From assembly GCA_018432315.1 (NCBI GenBank), contig JAHDLB010000002.1:1-64000 (forward strand): DNA of 64,000 nucleotides, written 5' to 3'. The translations under genes were made by a program, and so were the position numbers. The notes below the pieces were generated by a model. It ran no database searches, had not been told where the DNA came from, and saw nothing but the letters and a program-made list of their open reading frames with translations. Of this stretch, positions 35,785-44,417 are shown piece by piece (position 1 is the stretch's first letter; each line of letters opens with the position of its first letter). This DNA comes from Anaerolineae bacterium (GTDB lineage Bacteria > Chloroflexota > Anaerolineae > Aggregatilineales > Aggregatilineaceae).

Positions 35785-35814
35785 TCGTTCGGGTATCGTT
35801 CGGAGTTCGTTCGG
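35785..35814 (+). promoter_or_regulatory. Three direct repeats with 11-bp period (SARP-type site)
   Basis: TCGTTCGG occurs at 35785-35792, 35796-35803 and 35807-35814, exactly one helical turn apart; a weaker match (ACGGTCGA) precedes at 35774. Heptamer-like repeats at 11-bp steps are the known site type of SARP regulators. A -10 TATACT follows at 35852-35857 with a poor -35, consistent with an activated promoter toward the SARP gene. The last copy also forms a small palindrome TCGTTC-G-GAACGA. Confidence 0.7.
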
Positions 35815-35927
35815 AACGACTCAGGACCGGTCAAAAAGCCGCAAAACACCGTATACTAAGACAATAGATGCTTCTTTCGACTGACGTCGTACACCTCCGT
35901 TGCCCGCATTGAGTAGAAAGAAGCGGT

Positions 35928-38900
35928 ATGTCTCCTCTCGAAATCCGCACCCTCGGTGGACTCACCGTTTGCCGCAACGGCACGTCTATCGCCGACTTCG
36001 ACCAGCGCAAGGTTCCGGCGCTGCTCGTGTATCTCGCCTGCACGGAACGACCGCAGCCGCGCGAGGTGTTGGCCGAACTGTTCTGGGAGGACCGGAGCCA
36101 GTCGCAGTCACTGGCAAACCTGCGGGTGGCTTTAAGCAACCTGCGAAAAACGGCGGGACCGTTCGTGGACATCACGCGTGAGACGGCGAGTATGGCCGGG
36201 GACAGCAGCTGGTGGCTGGACGTGACGGCCTTCGAACAACGGCTCGCGTCCGCTGCCGATGACCCTGCGCACCTCGAAGATGCTCTTGAACTGTACCAGG
36301 GGGACTTTCTGGAAGGGTTCTATGTCGACAGCCAGGGCTTCGAGGACTGGGCGCGGCTGGAACGTGAGCGGCTGCGTTTCCTTGCCGTTGATGCCCTCGA
36401 CAGACTCATCGCCACCCACCTGACGCAAGGGGATTATGCGGCGGGCATTTCTCACGCTACGCGATTGCTGAAACTCGACCCCCTGCGCGAGAAGACCCAT
36501 CGCCACCTGATGCATCTGCTGGCCCTGGCAGGCGAACGAGAGGCTGCCCTGGCGCAGTATGAGACCTGCCGCCAGATAATGGAGACGGAATTCGGGGCGC
36601 AGCCGATGGAGGAGACTGTCAGTCTCTTTGAACGCATCCAGGCGGGGCAATTGAGACCAGAAACAGATTTGCCCGTTACGCGTATCGAGCCTGAATCATC
36701 GCCAGAGGACACATGGCAGCGTCCCCGGCACAATCTCCCCGTGCAGTCAACGTCGTTTGTGGGGCGTGAAGACGATATCGCCGTCATTAGCGCGCAACTG
36801 AGCGACCCCGACTGCCGCTTGCTCACCCTGGTCGGTCCCGGCGGCGTCGGCAAGACGCGCCTGGCGCTGGCGGTCGCCGAACGGCTGGTGGACGCCTTCG
36901 CGCACGGGGCGTTCTTCGTGCCGCTGGCCCCACTGATCTCGCCAGAAGGCATCGTGTCGGCCATCGCGACGGCGGTGGGATTCCAGTTCTACCAGAGCCA
37001 GGATTCCGCCGAGCAGCAGATGCTCAATTTCCTACGCGAGAAGGAGATACTGCTGGTGCTGGACAATTTCGAGCACCTACTGCATGGAACGGGACTTGTG
37101 GACAGCCTGTTGGCTAACGCACCGGGTGTCACCGTGCTAGTCACGACTCGCGAACCGCTTAACCTCGGCTGGGAATGGCTCTACGAGGTGCGCGGGCTGC
37201 TGCATCCGGCAGTGGATGACGTACAGCAGCCAGAGGACTACGGCGCCATTCGCTTGTTCATGGAACGCGCACGCCGCACACAGCCCGGCTTCCGCCTCGA
37301 TGGTGAGCGCGAGCACGTCATCCGTATCTGCCAACTGGTCGAGGGGATGCCCCTGGGTATCGAAATCGCCGCCGCATGGTTGCGCATAATGCCACCCGCT
37401 GCCATCGCTGCCGAGTTGTTGGACCTGGAAGCACCGCAGCGCAACCTACCCGAACGTCACCGCAGCCTGCGCGCGCTGTTCGACCACATCTGGCGGCACC
37501 TGCCCGCCCCCGAACAGATGGCGCTCATGAGGCTCAGCGTGTTTCAGGGCGGCTTCACCTGGGAAGCCGCCGCAGCGGTGGTCGGGGCGACACGCCCTCA
37601 ACTGGCGTCGCTGGTGAACAAGTCCCTGCTACAGGTGGACCACACTAGCCGTCGCTACAGCATCCACGAACTCCTGCGCCAGTACGCCGCTCAGCGGCTT
37701 GAAGCATCCGCTAAGGAACAGGAGGACATTCGCACTCGTCATGCTTTATACTTCGCTGATTACCTATCCGACCGCTACGTAGCCATCCGCAGTGGGCACC
37801 AGCGTGAACTGCTGCCCGAAATCGGCAACCTGCGTATGGCCTGGGACTGGATGGCCGAGAATTCAAACCTGCCAGCGATACGCCGGTCGATGCGGAGCCT
37901 GTTCTATTTTTACTGGCGGGAGGGTCTTCATCAACAGGGAGAAGAGGCGTTTGCTCATGCCCTGAACGCCCTGCAAAACCCAACCACGATGGAGCATAAA
38001 GGCATCTGCGGAGCGCTCACTGTTATGCATGCGACACTTTCGAGCTTCCGCAGCGAGGCGACGACAATCGATGGAGTGGCGCTGTTGCGCGAAACCAATC
38101 TGCGAGAGGAGTTGGCATGGGCGCAGGCGGTCGCCGTCTGGGGTCCCTGGCCCGGCCACGAAGCCGAGGTCAGGAGTCTCTACGAATCCAGCCTGGCCAT
38201 TTATTCGGAGCTAAACGACCGGTGGGGCATAGCCTGGTGTCTGTACGGTCTGGGGAGAATTCCTCTTTTTCACAGTCCTCGCTTCGAGCAAGCAAAACAG
38301 TATTTTACAGAAGCCCTCGGCATTTTTCAGGAAATTGGCGACCAGATGGGCATGGCAGACACGCTCGAAATGTTGGCTGTGGTTTCTCATGTTTTAGGGC
38401 ACTACGACGACGCGTGGCAACACTATGTGTCGTGTCTGGAGCTGGCACGGTTGCTCGACAACCGGCGCGAGATAGGTCGCTGTTTGAATGGTATGGCATG
38501 CCTGGCAATGGACGATGGTCAGCCAGAAAAAGCACAGGAGCTCGCGCAGCAGGCCGTGGCCGTCGCCAAAGCACTGGGCGACCAGAGCCTTCGATTTCTA
38601 AGTCTCGACACATTGGCTGACACCTACTACATGCAGGCCGACTACACTGCCGCCAAAAGACTGTACGACGAAGCACATGTGCTGGCAGAACAGCTTTTTG
38701 CTCAACCTGCCCTCCCGTTCGAGAAGTTGGGCGATATTGCACGGGCCACGAGAGACTATACTTTGGCACGGCGCTATTATTACCAGGCACTCAAGCGACT
38801 CCATGATAACGGCTATTTACCCTATGCTGTGGCTTGCCTCGTACGCGTGGCATTGCTCTACGCATCACAGGGAATGGGTGAACGGGCCCTGGATATCCTT

Positions 38901-39077
38901 GGTGTCACCATTCCCCATCCGGCCCTAAACAAAAATATGCGCGACGAGGCCCGCCTGCGCGCCGAACTGGAAGCCGAATTCGGGCTGGAAGCCGTCGCCG
39001 AGGCAATCGAGCGCGGCAAAGACCGCGACGTGTTCGAGGTCGCGCGCGAGGTCCTGGCGGAGCTGGAGACAGACTGA
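35928..39077 (+). CDS. SARP/AfsR-type transcriptional regulator (winged helix, BTAD, NB-ARC, TPR)
   Basis: 1049 aa. Residues 1-90 form the OmpR-like winged helix (LEIRTLGGLTVCRNG, ANLRVALSNLRKT). Residues about 95-240 are the BTAD helical domain. An NB-ARC STAND ATPase follows (SFVGREDDIAVI, Walker A GPGGVGKT at 303-310, Walker B LLVLDNFEHLL, then GMPLGIEIAAAWL). From about 560 to the end are TPR-like repeats. Such proteins act as large signal-sensing activators. The likely target is the repeat array just upstream, shared with the divergent gene. Confidence 0.9.
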   Translation: MSPLEIRTLGGLTVCRNGTSIADFDQRKVPALLVYLACTERPQPREVLAELFWEDRSQSQSLANLRVALSNLRKTAGPFVDITRETASMAGDSSWWLDVTAFEQRLASAADDPAHLEDALELYQGDFLEGFYVDSQGFEDWARLERERLRFLAVDALDRLIATHLTQGDYAAGISHATRLLKLDPLREKTHRHLMHLLALAGEREAALAQYETCRQIMETEFGAQPMEETVSLFERIQAGQLRPETDLPVTRIEPESSPEDTWQRPRHNLPVQSTSFVGREDDIAVISAQLSDPDCRLLTLVGPGGVGKTRLALAVAERLVDAFAHGAFFVPLAPLISPEGIVSAIATAVGFQFYQSQDSAEQQMLNFLREKEILLVLDNFEHLLHGTGLVDSLLANAPGVTVLVTTREPLNLGWEWLYEVRGLLHPAVDDVQQPEDYGAIRLFMERARRTQPGFRLDGEREHVIRICQLVEGMPLGIEIAAAWLRIMPPAAIAAELLDLEAPQRNLPERHRSLRALFDHIWRHLPAPEQMALMRLSVFQGGFTWEAAAAVVGATRPQLASLVNKSLLQVDHTSRRYSIHELLRQYAAQRLEASAKEQEDIRTRHALYFADYLSDRYVAIRSGHQRELLPEIGNLRMAWDWMAENSNLPAIRRSMRSLFYFYWREGLHQQGEEAFAHALNALQNPTTMEHKGICGALTVMHATLSSFRSEATTIDGVALLRETNLREELAWAQAVAVWGPWPGHEAEVRSLYESSLAIYSELNDRWGIAWCLYGLGRIPLFHSPRFEQAKQYFTEALGIFQEIGDQMGMADTLEMLAVVSHVLGHYDDAWQHYVSCLELARLLDNRREIGRCLNGMACLAMDDGQPEKAQELAQQAVAVAKALGDQSLRFLSLDTLADTYYMQADYTAAKRLYDEAHVLAEQLFAQPALPFEKLGDIARATRDYTLARRYYYQALKRLHDNGYLPYAVACLVRVALLYASQGMGERALDILGVTIPHPALNKNMRDEARLRAELEAEFGLEAVAEAIERGKDRDVFEVAREVLAELETD

Positions 39078-39408
39078 TGGATACTGGCACAACCTACTAT
39101 CTGGCCTGCAAAGGGGAGCTCCTCATGTTCTTCAGGGATGAGCAGCAGGAGTCCTAATACTCAGGGCCCCGTGTTCACTTTGGACCCCTGACGGTCTTAG
39201 TACCGTCTCTCGCCTTCAACATGCGGGATGCGAACGTTACGCGTAACGGCGGAAAAAACGACCCTGCGCACGCTATAGGCAGGGCTGGCCTGACCATGTT
39301 GGATGTCTACTGCGCCGGGGTATCGGGCGACGTGCAGTATCCCATCACCAACCTGCTGGTATCGAGCTTGTTCCGCTATGAGGATGTGCGCCAACCTATA
39401 GCGCGTCA
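39078..39408. repeat. Gap with dispersed repeat A and a 14-bp palindrome
   Basis: No gene. 39165-39212 carries TTCACTTTGGACCCC followed by the small inverted repeat ACGGT/ACCGT; a diverged second copy lies at 40535-40582. The palindrome CGTTACGCGTAACG is at 39235-39248, with related copies at 41757-41770, 41914-41927, 42514-42527 and, inside the SARP gene, 36674-36687. Confidence 0.55.
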
Positions 39409-40392
39409 TCAGGGTTGGTCGGCTGATTCCACCGTGATGATGACTTTTCCGCGGGCATGACCCGTCTCAAGATACCGGATGGCGTCAGCTGTCTCGCTCA
39501 ATGGGTAACGTCTATCGATGACCGGCACGACTTTGCCGGTGTCGAGCAGCTCTTTCACAAAACGCAAATCATCCTGGTCCGGTTTCGATTCTCCCATCAG
39601 CAGGATTTTCTGGCTGCTGGTCCTGGAGACCCAGGTTCCCAGGAACACCACCTGGACCAGCAGATGAGACAGGGTCGTGAAACCGGCCACGACACATCTC
39701 CCGTTGGGGGCTAACGCACGCTTATACGCCGCCGCCGAACGATTTCCCACCGCGTCGAAAATCAGGTCATAGCGCTGCCCGGTCCGGGTGAAATCTTCCC
39801 GCGTGTAATCCACGACGTGGTCGGCGCCGATGGCCCGCACCAGGTCCAGATTCCGCGTGCTGCACACGCCGGTGACTTCCGCCCCAAAGTGGGTGGCAAG
39901 CTGCACGGCGAACGTGCCGACACCCCCAGATGCACCATTCACCAGAACCCGTTGCCCGGATTGAATCTCTCCCGTCTCGCGCAGACCTTGCAGGGCGGTG
40001 AAGGCCACTACCGGGACGGCTGCCGCTTGCTCGAACGACAGATTGGCTGGTTTCAGCGCCAGGTCACATTCACGAGCCAATACATACTCGGCAAACGCGC
40101 CCGTCACACACCCAAACACCGCATCACCCGGCTGGAACTGCGTGACGCTGCTGCCAACGGCCTCAACCCGCCCCGCCATGTCAAGTCCCGGTATCGGGTT
40201 TTTGGGTTTCAGAAACCCATTTCCAAAGCGGACAATGAACGGTTTGGCCCTCATCAGGTGCCAGTCGGCTGGATTCGCGGCTGCCGCATGCACTCTGACC
40301 AGAATCTCATTGTCCCTGGGCGCGGGCTTTTCCACCTCTTTGAGCTGAAGGACGTCCGGTGGTCCGTATCTGGTGCATACAATCGCTTTCAT
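39409..40392 (-). CDS. Zinc-independent MDR-family NAD(P)H:quinone oxidoreductase
   Basis: 327 aa. N-terminal GroES-like domain (MKAIVCTRYGPPDVLQLKEVEKP, HAAAANPADWHLM, NPIPGLDMAGRVEAVG) and a Rossmann domain (QRVLVNGASGGVGTFAVQLATHFGAEVTGVCS). The zinc-ligand residues of alcohol dehydrogenases are absent, which points to the quinone oxidoreductase subgroup. AGGGGGAA lies just before the ATG. It is flanked on both sides by related 45-bp repeats. Confidence 0.87.
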   Translation of the reverse strand: MKAIVCTRYGPPDVLQLKEVEKPAPRDNEILVRVHAAAANPADWHLMRAKPFIVRFGNGFLKPKNPIPGLDMAGRVEAVGSSVTQFQPGDAVFGCVTGAFAEYVLARECDLALKPANLSFEQAAAVPVVAFTALQGLRETGEIQSGQRVLVNGASGGVGTFAVQLATHFGAEVTGVCSTRNLDLVRAIGADHVVDYTREDFTRTGQRYDLIFDAVGNRSAAAYKRALAPNGRCVVAGFTTLSHLLVQVVFLGTWVSRTSSQKILLMGESKPDQDDLRFVKELLDTGKVVPVIDRRYPLSETADAIRYLETGHARGKVIITVESADQP

Positions 40393-40534
40393 GAGTTCCC
40401 CCTGCCGGCTCTTGTACGGCGTGTTTTCTATATCGTTCTGAGTAATCACCTATTACGTAAAGGGGGATTAGTGCGTTGCGCCATCACCGGTAAGGCTTTT
40501 CCCCGGCCAACGTCAACCGGGTCTCGAACCGCGA

Positions 40535-40582
40535 CGCCCCAGGTTCACTTTGGACCCCCAACGGCTCAAGTACCGTCCCCCG
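40535..40582. repeat. Dispersed repeat B
   Basis: Shares TTCACTTTGGACCCC and a following AGTACCGTC with repeat A at 39165-39212, in the same orientation, with about eight differences over 43 bp. It sits upstream of the oxidoreductase start, in the 318-nt gap that also holds the primase promoter. Confidence 0.6.
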
Positions 40583-40669
40583 CGTGTCCCCCGCCTTCAC
40601 TTCACCCCTTTGGTTCCCCTGGCTTGCCCCATTTTCGGCATGAGTCCATAGCTTTTCATAGAACATTTG

Positions 40670-40678
40670 TGCTATAAT
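40670..40678 (+). promoter_or_regulatory. Extended -10 promoter of the primase-like gene
   Basis: TGCTATAAT gives a consensus -10 (TATAAT, 40673-40678) with the TG extension; the AT-rich TTTTCATAGAAC upstream lacks a good -35. About 32 nt before the ATG. Confidence 0.6.
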
Positions 40679-40710
40679 CAGGGTGAAGATGAGACCTGGA
40701 AAGGACCGTC

Positions 40711-41691
40711 ATGCCTGCCGGTATCCATTCCCCATCCCGCCCGAACACCTCCCAGCTTGTGCCCTTCTGGCGAGCGCGGCTGGCCGAACGCGGGTTATCC
40801 CCGGCGACCATCGAACACTTCGCCATCACTCCGCGCGGTGACGGCTGGCAGTATCCGGTTCATCCGGCGCTCGACGCCACGCGCTGGAAAGCCTTCGACA
40901 GCACCGCCACGCCCAAGTATCTCTGGCTGCCGCACAAGCCGGATGCCGTCCGGTTCTACAATGTCGATGGCACGTTGCGCGACGCGGTGGCGTTGGTCGG
41001 AGGTATCCTGTGGTTGGCGTCAGGCGAGCCGGATGTGTGGGCGTTGTGGGAAGGCGGGGTGCGGAATACCACGTGCCTGTTCGACGGCGAGACGCGCCGG
41101 ATGCCACCCTGGTTCGCGCCGGAGCTGACGCGGCTGGGCGTGCGCGTCCTGCACCTGGCGCCCGACCGCGACCGGGCCGGGATGCGCTTCGTCATCCAGG
41201 TGAGCCGCGCGGTGAGCCACACGCCGATTCGGGTCATCACGCACCACCTGCCGTTCCCGCCACGCAGCAAGGGTGATGTCGGGCGGCTGCTGGTCAACGT
41301 CGGAGCGGCGCGGCTGAGGACGACCCTGGAAGGGCTTCCTGCCTACGAAGCTGTGTTCGAGCCCATCCCCCCGGATGAGCGGCCCACGGTCGTCCAGCGC
41401 CCGCTGCCGCACCTGTTCCCCAACCGTGACGACCTGTACGAAGCGTGGTGCGTCGAGGTGGTCGAGCCGGCGGCGGTGCGCGCCTGGGGCATCTCGCCGC
41501 CGGATGCGCGGGGATTCAGCAAGAACTTCCGCTGCCCGTTCCATGACGACCGGCACCCCTCGGCGGGCTGGAGCTATGAGACGCACGGCATTCACTGTTT
41601 CGCCTGCGGCTACCACGATGCCAGAGAGGTCGCCGAGCAGCTCGGCCTGCCGTCGTGGGAGAGCTACCGGGCCGGGCAGGGGGCTGAATAG
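40711..41691 (+). CDS. Primase-like protein: Toprim-like region then C-terminal CHC2-type zinc finger
   Basis: 326 aa. Residues about 85-200 look Toprim-like: GGILWLASGEPDVWALWEGG provides the Glu, and VLHLAPDRDRAGMRFV the DxD pair (D152, D154), then KGDVGRLL. Residues 272-310 (FRCPFHDDRHPSAGW, GIHCFACGYHDAREVAEQLG) match the CHC2 zinc finger of DnaG-type primases (C275, H278, C296, C299). In DnaG the zinc finger comes first, so the order here is reversed. No helicase domain. It probably serves replication of the mobile element. SD GGAAAGGA precedes the ATG. Confidence 0.7.
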   Translation: MPAGIHSPSRPNTSQLVPFWRARLAERGLSPATIEHFAITPRGDGWQYPVHPALDATRWKAFDSTATPKYLWLPHKPDAVRFYNVDGTLRDAVALVGGILWLASGEPDVWALWEGGVRNTTCLFDGETRRMPPWFAPELTRLGVRVLHLAPDRDRAGMRFVIQVSRAVSHTPIRVITHHLPFPPRSKGDVGRLLVNVGAARLRTTLEGLPAYEAVFEPIPPDERPTVVQRPLPHLFPNRDDLYEAWCVEVVEPAAVRAWGISPPDARGFSKNFRCPFHDDRHPSAGWSYETHGIHCFACGYHDAREVAEQLGLPSWESYRAGQGAE

Positions 41692-42258
41692 GGTAGTTCC
41701 GTTCTAGCACCTCCCACCTGCCACACCCACGAATGATTGAACCTGCCGCGTTGTGCCGTTACGCGTAACGGGTGCTGTTCCTGCGAATGACTCTCCGCAC
41801 TATTTGGACTGGGTTTTTCTGCAACCGGGTCATTGGTTCAGGCGTATAAGTTGTGCCAGCTCCGGCCTCAAGAACCTCAACGGGGTGCGGGAGTGCCTTG
41901 GGCCTGCCGTCCACGTTACGCGTATCCCACCGTTGAGGAAGTCATCGTATTGAACGCCTGGGCGGAATGAAAACATGTCCAATTTTCCCTTGACGCTACA
42001 CAACTATGTCATATACTTTTGAGCATATAAGTAAGCAGTTTGTCCTCTACAGTGTTGTGAATATCCCCATTGTATCTGCTGGTCGATTTGCAGTCTCTGA
42101 TATAACAAGCTTTTCAAAGGTCCCCCTTCAGAACATTTTGAAGGACCGGTGAACCTCAATCGCGAATCTGTACCACTCTGCTTGACTGCGCTAAAGAGAG
42201 CATGCATCCCTGCCAGGAGCACATGCTCGCCCGAGACTAGGAGACCGCGACATGAACC
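41692..42258. repeat. Gap with palindromes and a strong promoter
   Basis: 567 nt without a convincing gene. It contains a 16-bp palindrome CCGTTACGCGTAACGG (41756-41771) and a half-degenerate copy CGTTACGCGTATCC (41914-41927). A good promoter lies at 41990-42017 (TTGACG, 16-nt spacer, TATACT) pointing toward the fragment at 42259. The section is more AT-rich than the rest of the window. Confidence 0.5.
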
Positions 42259-42477
42259 GTGCGCGGACTGCCGCGCAAAAGCTACTACGCCGAGATTGGC
42301 GAAGACCAGCACCAGCAACTGCTGAACCTCTTCGGGACGATGATTGGCGAACCCAACGCCGTCAAGCAGATGGGCAAGCACATCCTCGACTTCAAGATTC
42401 TGCCCCGCGAGAAGGACGGCGCGGAGTCGATGTACTCCCGGTTCCTGCGCATCTTATGCGCTCACCGGCGACCATGA
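42259..42477 (+). pseudogene. Probable gene fragment
   Basis: 72 codons from a GTG: GLPRKSYYAEIGEDQHQQLL and MGKHILDFKILPREKDG read like real protein, but the family is not recognised. The only good ribosome site upstream (AGGAG) serves an ATG at 42252 in a different frame. That and the abrupt end suggest a frameshifted or truncated gene. Confidence 0.4.
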
Positions 42478-42993
42478 CCCGGCCCTGCGCAGCAAACATT
42501 GTAACGTTGTCTCCGTTACGCGTGACGTGGACGTGGCGGGGGTCCTCAACAGGCGGGCGCAAATCATCCGGCTCCTCCACGCGGGCTACACCTGTCAAGA
42601 TCGAGTTTAGACCCGATCATGACACCGGAACGCAACATGATGGCCTATAGCGGGCTCTCATTACCCTCGCACATCTTCAACACCCCAGGTGCTCTTCGTT
42701 GGTGGATGGGACTGCAAAGTGAACATGGAGGGCGCTCATCAGCCCAAAGAGCCGACGCGCCGCCTGTAGCTGCCGTGGAGACTGTCTCTGGAAGAACGAG
42801 CAATCTGTGTCATAATGTGCCCGCGGCAGGGCCGGCGTAGGCAAATTGCGCCTTGCGATGTGCTGTACACTCAGAGGAAAACCAGGCTGGCCGCGAGACG
42901 AGCTTTGTCTCGAGTCGGTCCCATCTCGCATTTCCATTTCCTACCGGTATCCTTCGCTGCCGGTAAGCCCCAGAGTGGTGAGGAGGCAGTCCA
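42478..42993. other. Long gap, one degenerate palindrome
   Basis: 516 nt. Contains CGTTACGCGTGACG (42514-42527), one base off the palindrome seen elsewhere in this region. No reading frame with coding character found. Confidence 0.4.
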
Positions 42994-43392
42994 ATGTTAT
43001 CCCCTGGTCACCGGATGTCAGTCTTAATCGGCATGTGGGTTGCTGTGGGACTCGGCTTTTTCGCCCTGGGCATCTACGGGGCGGAGACGGGCCGGGACGT
43101 GGGGTGGTTGTTCGTCGTGACGCTTCTCGCCACCCTGTTCACCACCATCGTCTTGTCGGGCGCGCTGCCGGGTGTATTCTTCGGAGCACCAGGCCAGGAG
43201 AAAACAAAGCGACACCGGGACGACAAATTAGCGCTCTTGCTGGAACTCATGGACGACGATGAGCGCAGAGCCTTCAAAGAAGCGCTCAAACAACAGGTGT
43301 TGGCAGGCGAGAGTGACGGCGAACTGCCGTATGACGCGGAGCTATTGGAGGCGCTTGAGCAGGAGCAGACTGCTTCCCGCCGTTCCCGCTAG
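42994..43392 (+). CDS. Small membrane protein with acidic helical tail
   Basis: 132 aa. Two transmembrane helices (residues about 9-28 and 37-58), then a charged helical cytoplasmic tail (KLALLLELMDDDERRAFKEAL) that may form a coiled coil. SD GAGGAGG lies 9 nt before the ATG. Family not recognised. Confidence 0.65.
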   Translation: MLSPGHRMSVLIGMWVAVGLGFFALGIYGAETGRDVGWLFVVTLLATLFTTIVLSGALPGVFFGAPGQEKTKRHRDDKLALLLELMDDDERRAFKEALKQQVLAGESDGELPYDAELLEALEQEQTASRRSR

Positions 43393-43442
43393 CACAGTGA
43401 TTCCCCGGTGATGGGGGAGACAGACGTTTGGGCGCGCGGCAT

Positions 43443-43982
43443 TCACTTCACGCCCGTCGTCACGCTGACCGCCGAAAAGATTCGGCCCAGGAAACTGCTC
43501 GGCACGGCGTGCAATCGCCGCGTCGCCGTGAAGCCGTTCTGCCCGGCGAGCCGCTCCCAGGTGGCGTAGCTCAGCGGGTACGGCACCCAGCGGTTGCCCC
43601 GGTCCGTGTCGTACTCGACGAGAATCAGGTGCCCGCCGTCTTTCAGATAGCCGTGCACCTGCCGCAGCACCGGCGCCTTGTCGCGCACGAAGTGCAGGGC
43701 GTTCGCCATGACGATGCCGTCCAGCGGCGGCAGGTCGAGCGGCGCGGTGAAGTCCGCAACCTGGTAGTGCACATTCACCTGCGGGAAGCGGGCCTGGAGG
43801 GCGCGCTGCTGAACGCGCAACGCGGCGGGGTCCCGGTCGATGGAATGAATCTGGCCGCCGGGGCCCAGCAGGTCGGCCAGGGCGAGCGTGAACGCGCCCT
43901 GACCCGAGCCGAAATCGGCCCAGGTGCCGCCAGGAGCGTGGATGCCGTCGCGCAGAAGTTGGACGTGGTCGGTGTGGTTCAT
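43443..43982 (-). CDS. Class I SAM-dependent methyltransferase
   Basis: 179 aa. Motif I is TWADFGSGQGAFTLALADLL, then the acidic motif II end IHSIDRDPAALRVQQ, motif post-I VADFTAPLDLPPLDGIVMANALHFV and GGHLILVEYDTD. Substrate unknown. It is divergent from the Cas4-like pair. Confidence 0.85.
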   Translation of the reverse strand: MNHTDHVQLLRDGIHAPGGTWADFGSGQGAFTLALADLLGPGGQIHSIDRDPAALRVQQRALQARFPQVNVHYQVADFTAPLDLPPLDGIVMANALHFVRDKAPVLRQVHGYLKDGGHLILVEYDTDRGNRWVPYPLSYATWERLAGQNGFTATRRLHAVPSSFLGRIFSAVSVTTGVK

Positions 43983-44130
43983 GGGCAGGATGATGTCACA
44001 GGACAGATGGCGCCGCGATTATAATCCAGGAGCGCGGCACGGAAAACCCACCGGGAACCCCGCTGGCGCGTGGAAGCTGCTAAAATCGCGCATGAAGGAA
44101 TGGCATGACGACGCAGCCAACGGAGCCCGC

Positions 44131-44415
44131 ATGAGCCAGAGCGATTCGCATCGACCGGACTACGACGACTCGCCCGTCATCTACGCGAGCGATATCGGCC
44201 AGTTCCTCTACTGCCGCCGCGCCTGGTGGTACCGTCTGCAAGGCGAAGAGAACAGCGAGCTGGCCCGCCTGCGCCAGGGCGCAGACCAGCATGAAGCCCT
44301 GGCCGAATCGGTGCAGGACGTCGAGCGCGCTGAGCGCGGTGCGCGGGTGCTGGTCTGGATCGTCGTGCTGATCATCGTGGCGGTGGTCGCCGCCCGGATG
44401 CTGTCGGGAGGGTGA
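44131..44415 (+). CDS. N-terminal half of a split, membrane-anchored Cas4/RecB-like nuclease
   Basis: 94 aa. VIYASDIGQFLYCRRAWWYRLQG is the N-terminal segment of Cas4/Dna2-type nucleases, with the single iron-sulfur ligand Cys28 and, at H54 in GADQHEAL, the conserved motif His. A transmembrane helix (about 73-90) ends the protein. The stop overlaps the next gene's GTGA, so the two are translated together. It lacks the nuclease core, which lies in the partner. GGAGC precedes the ATG; an ATG 13 codons upstream is possible. Confidence 0.7.
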   Translation: MSQSDSHRPDYDDSPVIYASDIGQFLYCRRAWWYRLQGEENSELARLRQGADQHEALAESVQDVERAERGARVLVWIVVLIIVAVVAARMLSGG

Positions 44416-44417
44416 CA

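Noticed and set aside
42004-42381. 125-codon minus-strand frame
   Set aside because: Opposes a promoter and the fragment at 42259, and has no ribosome site or recognisable motif.
42708-42735. Third copy of the TTCACTTTGGACCCC repeat
   Set aside because: Only about nine bases match (on the minus strand), which can be chance.
33502-43500. Second copy of the tRNA-Gly 3' end as right attachment site
   Set aside because: Scanned by eye for CGGGTTCGAATCCCG-like sequence; none found, so the right end of the element is left open.
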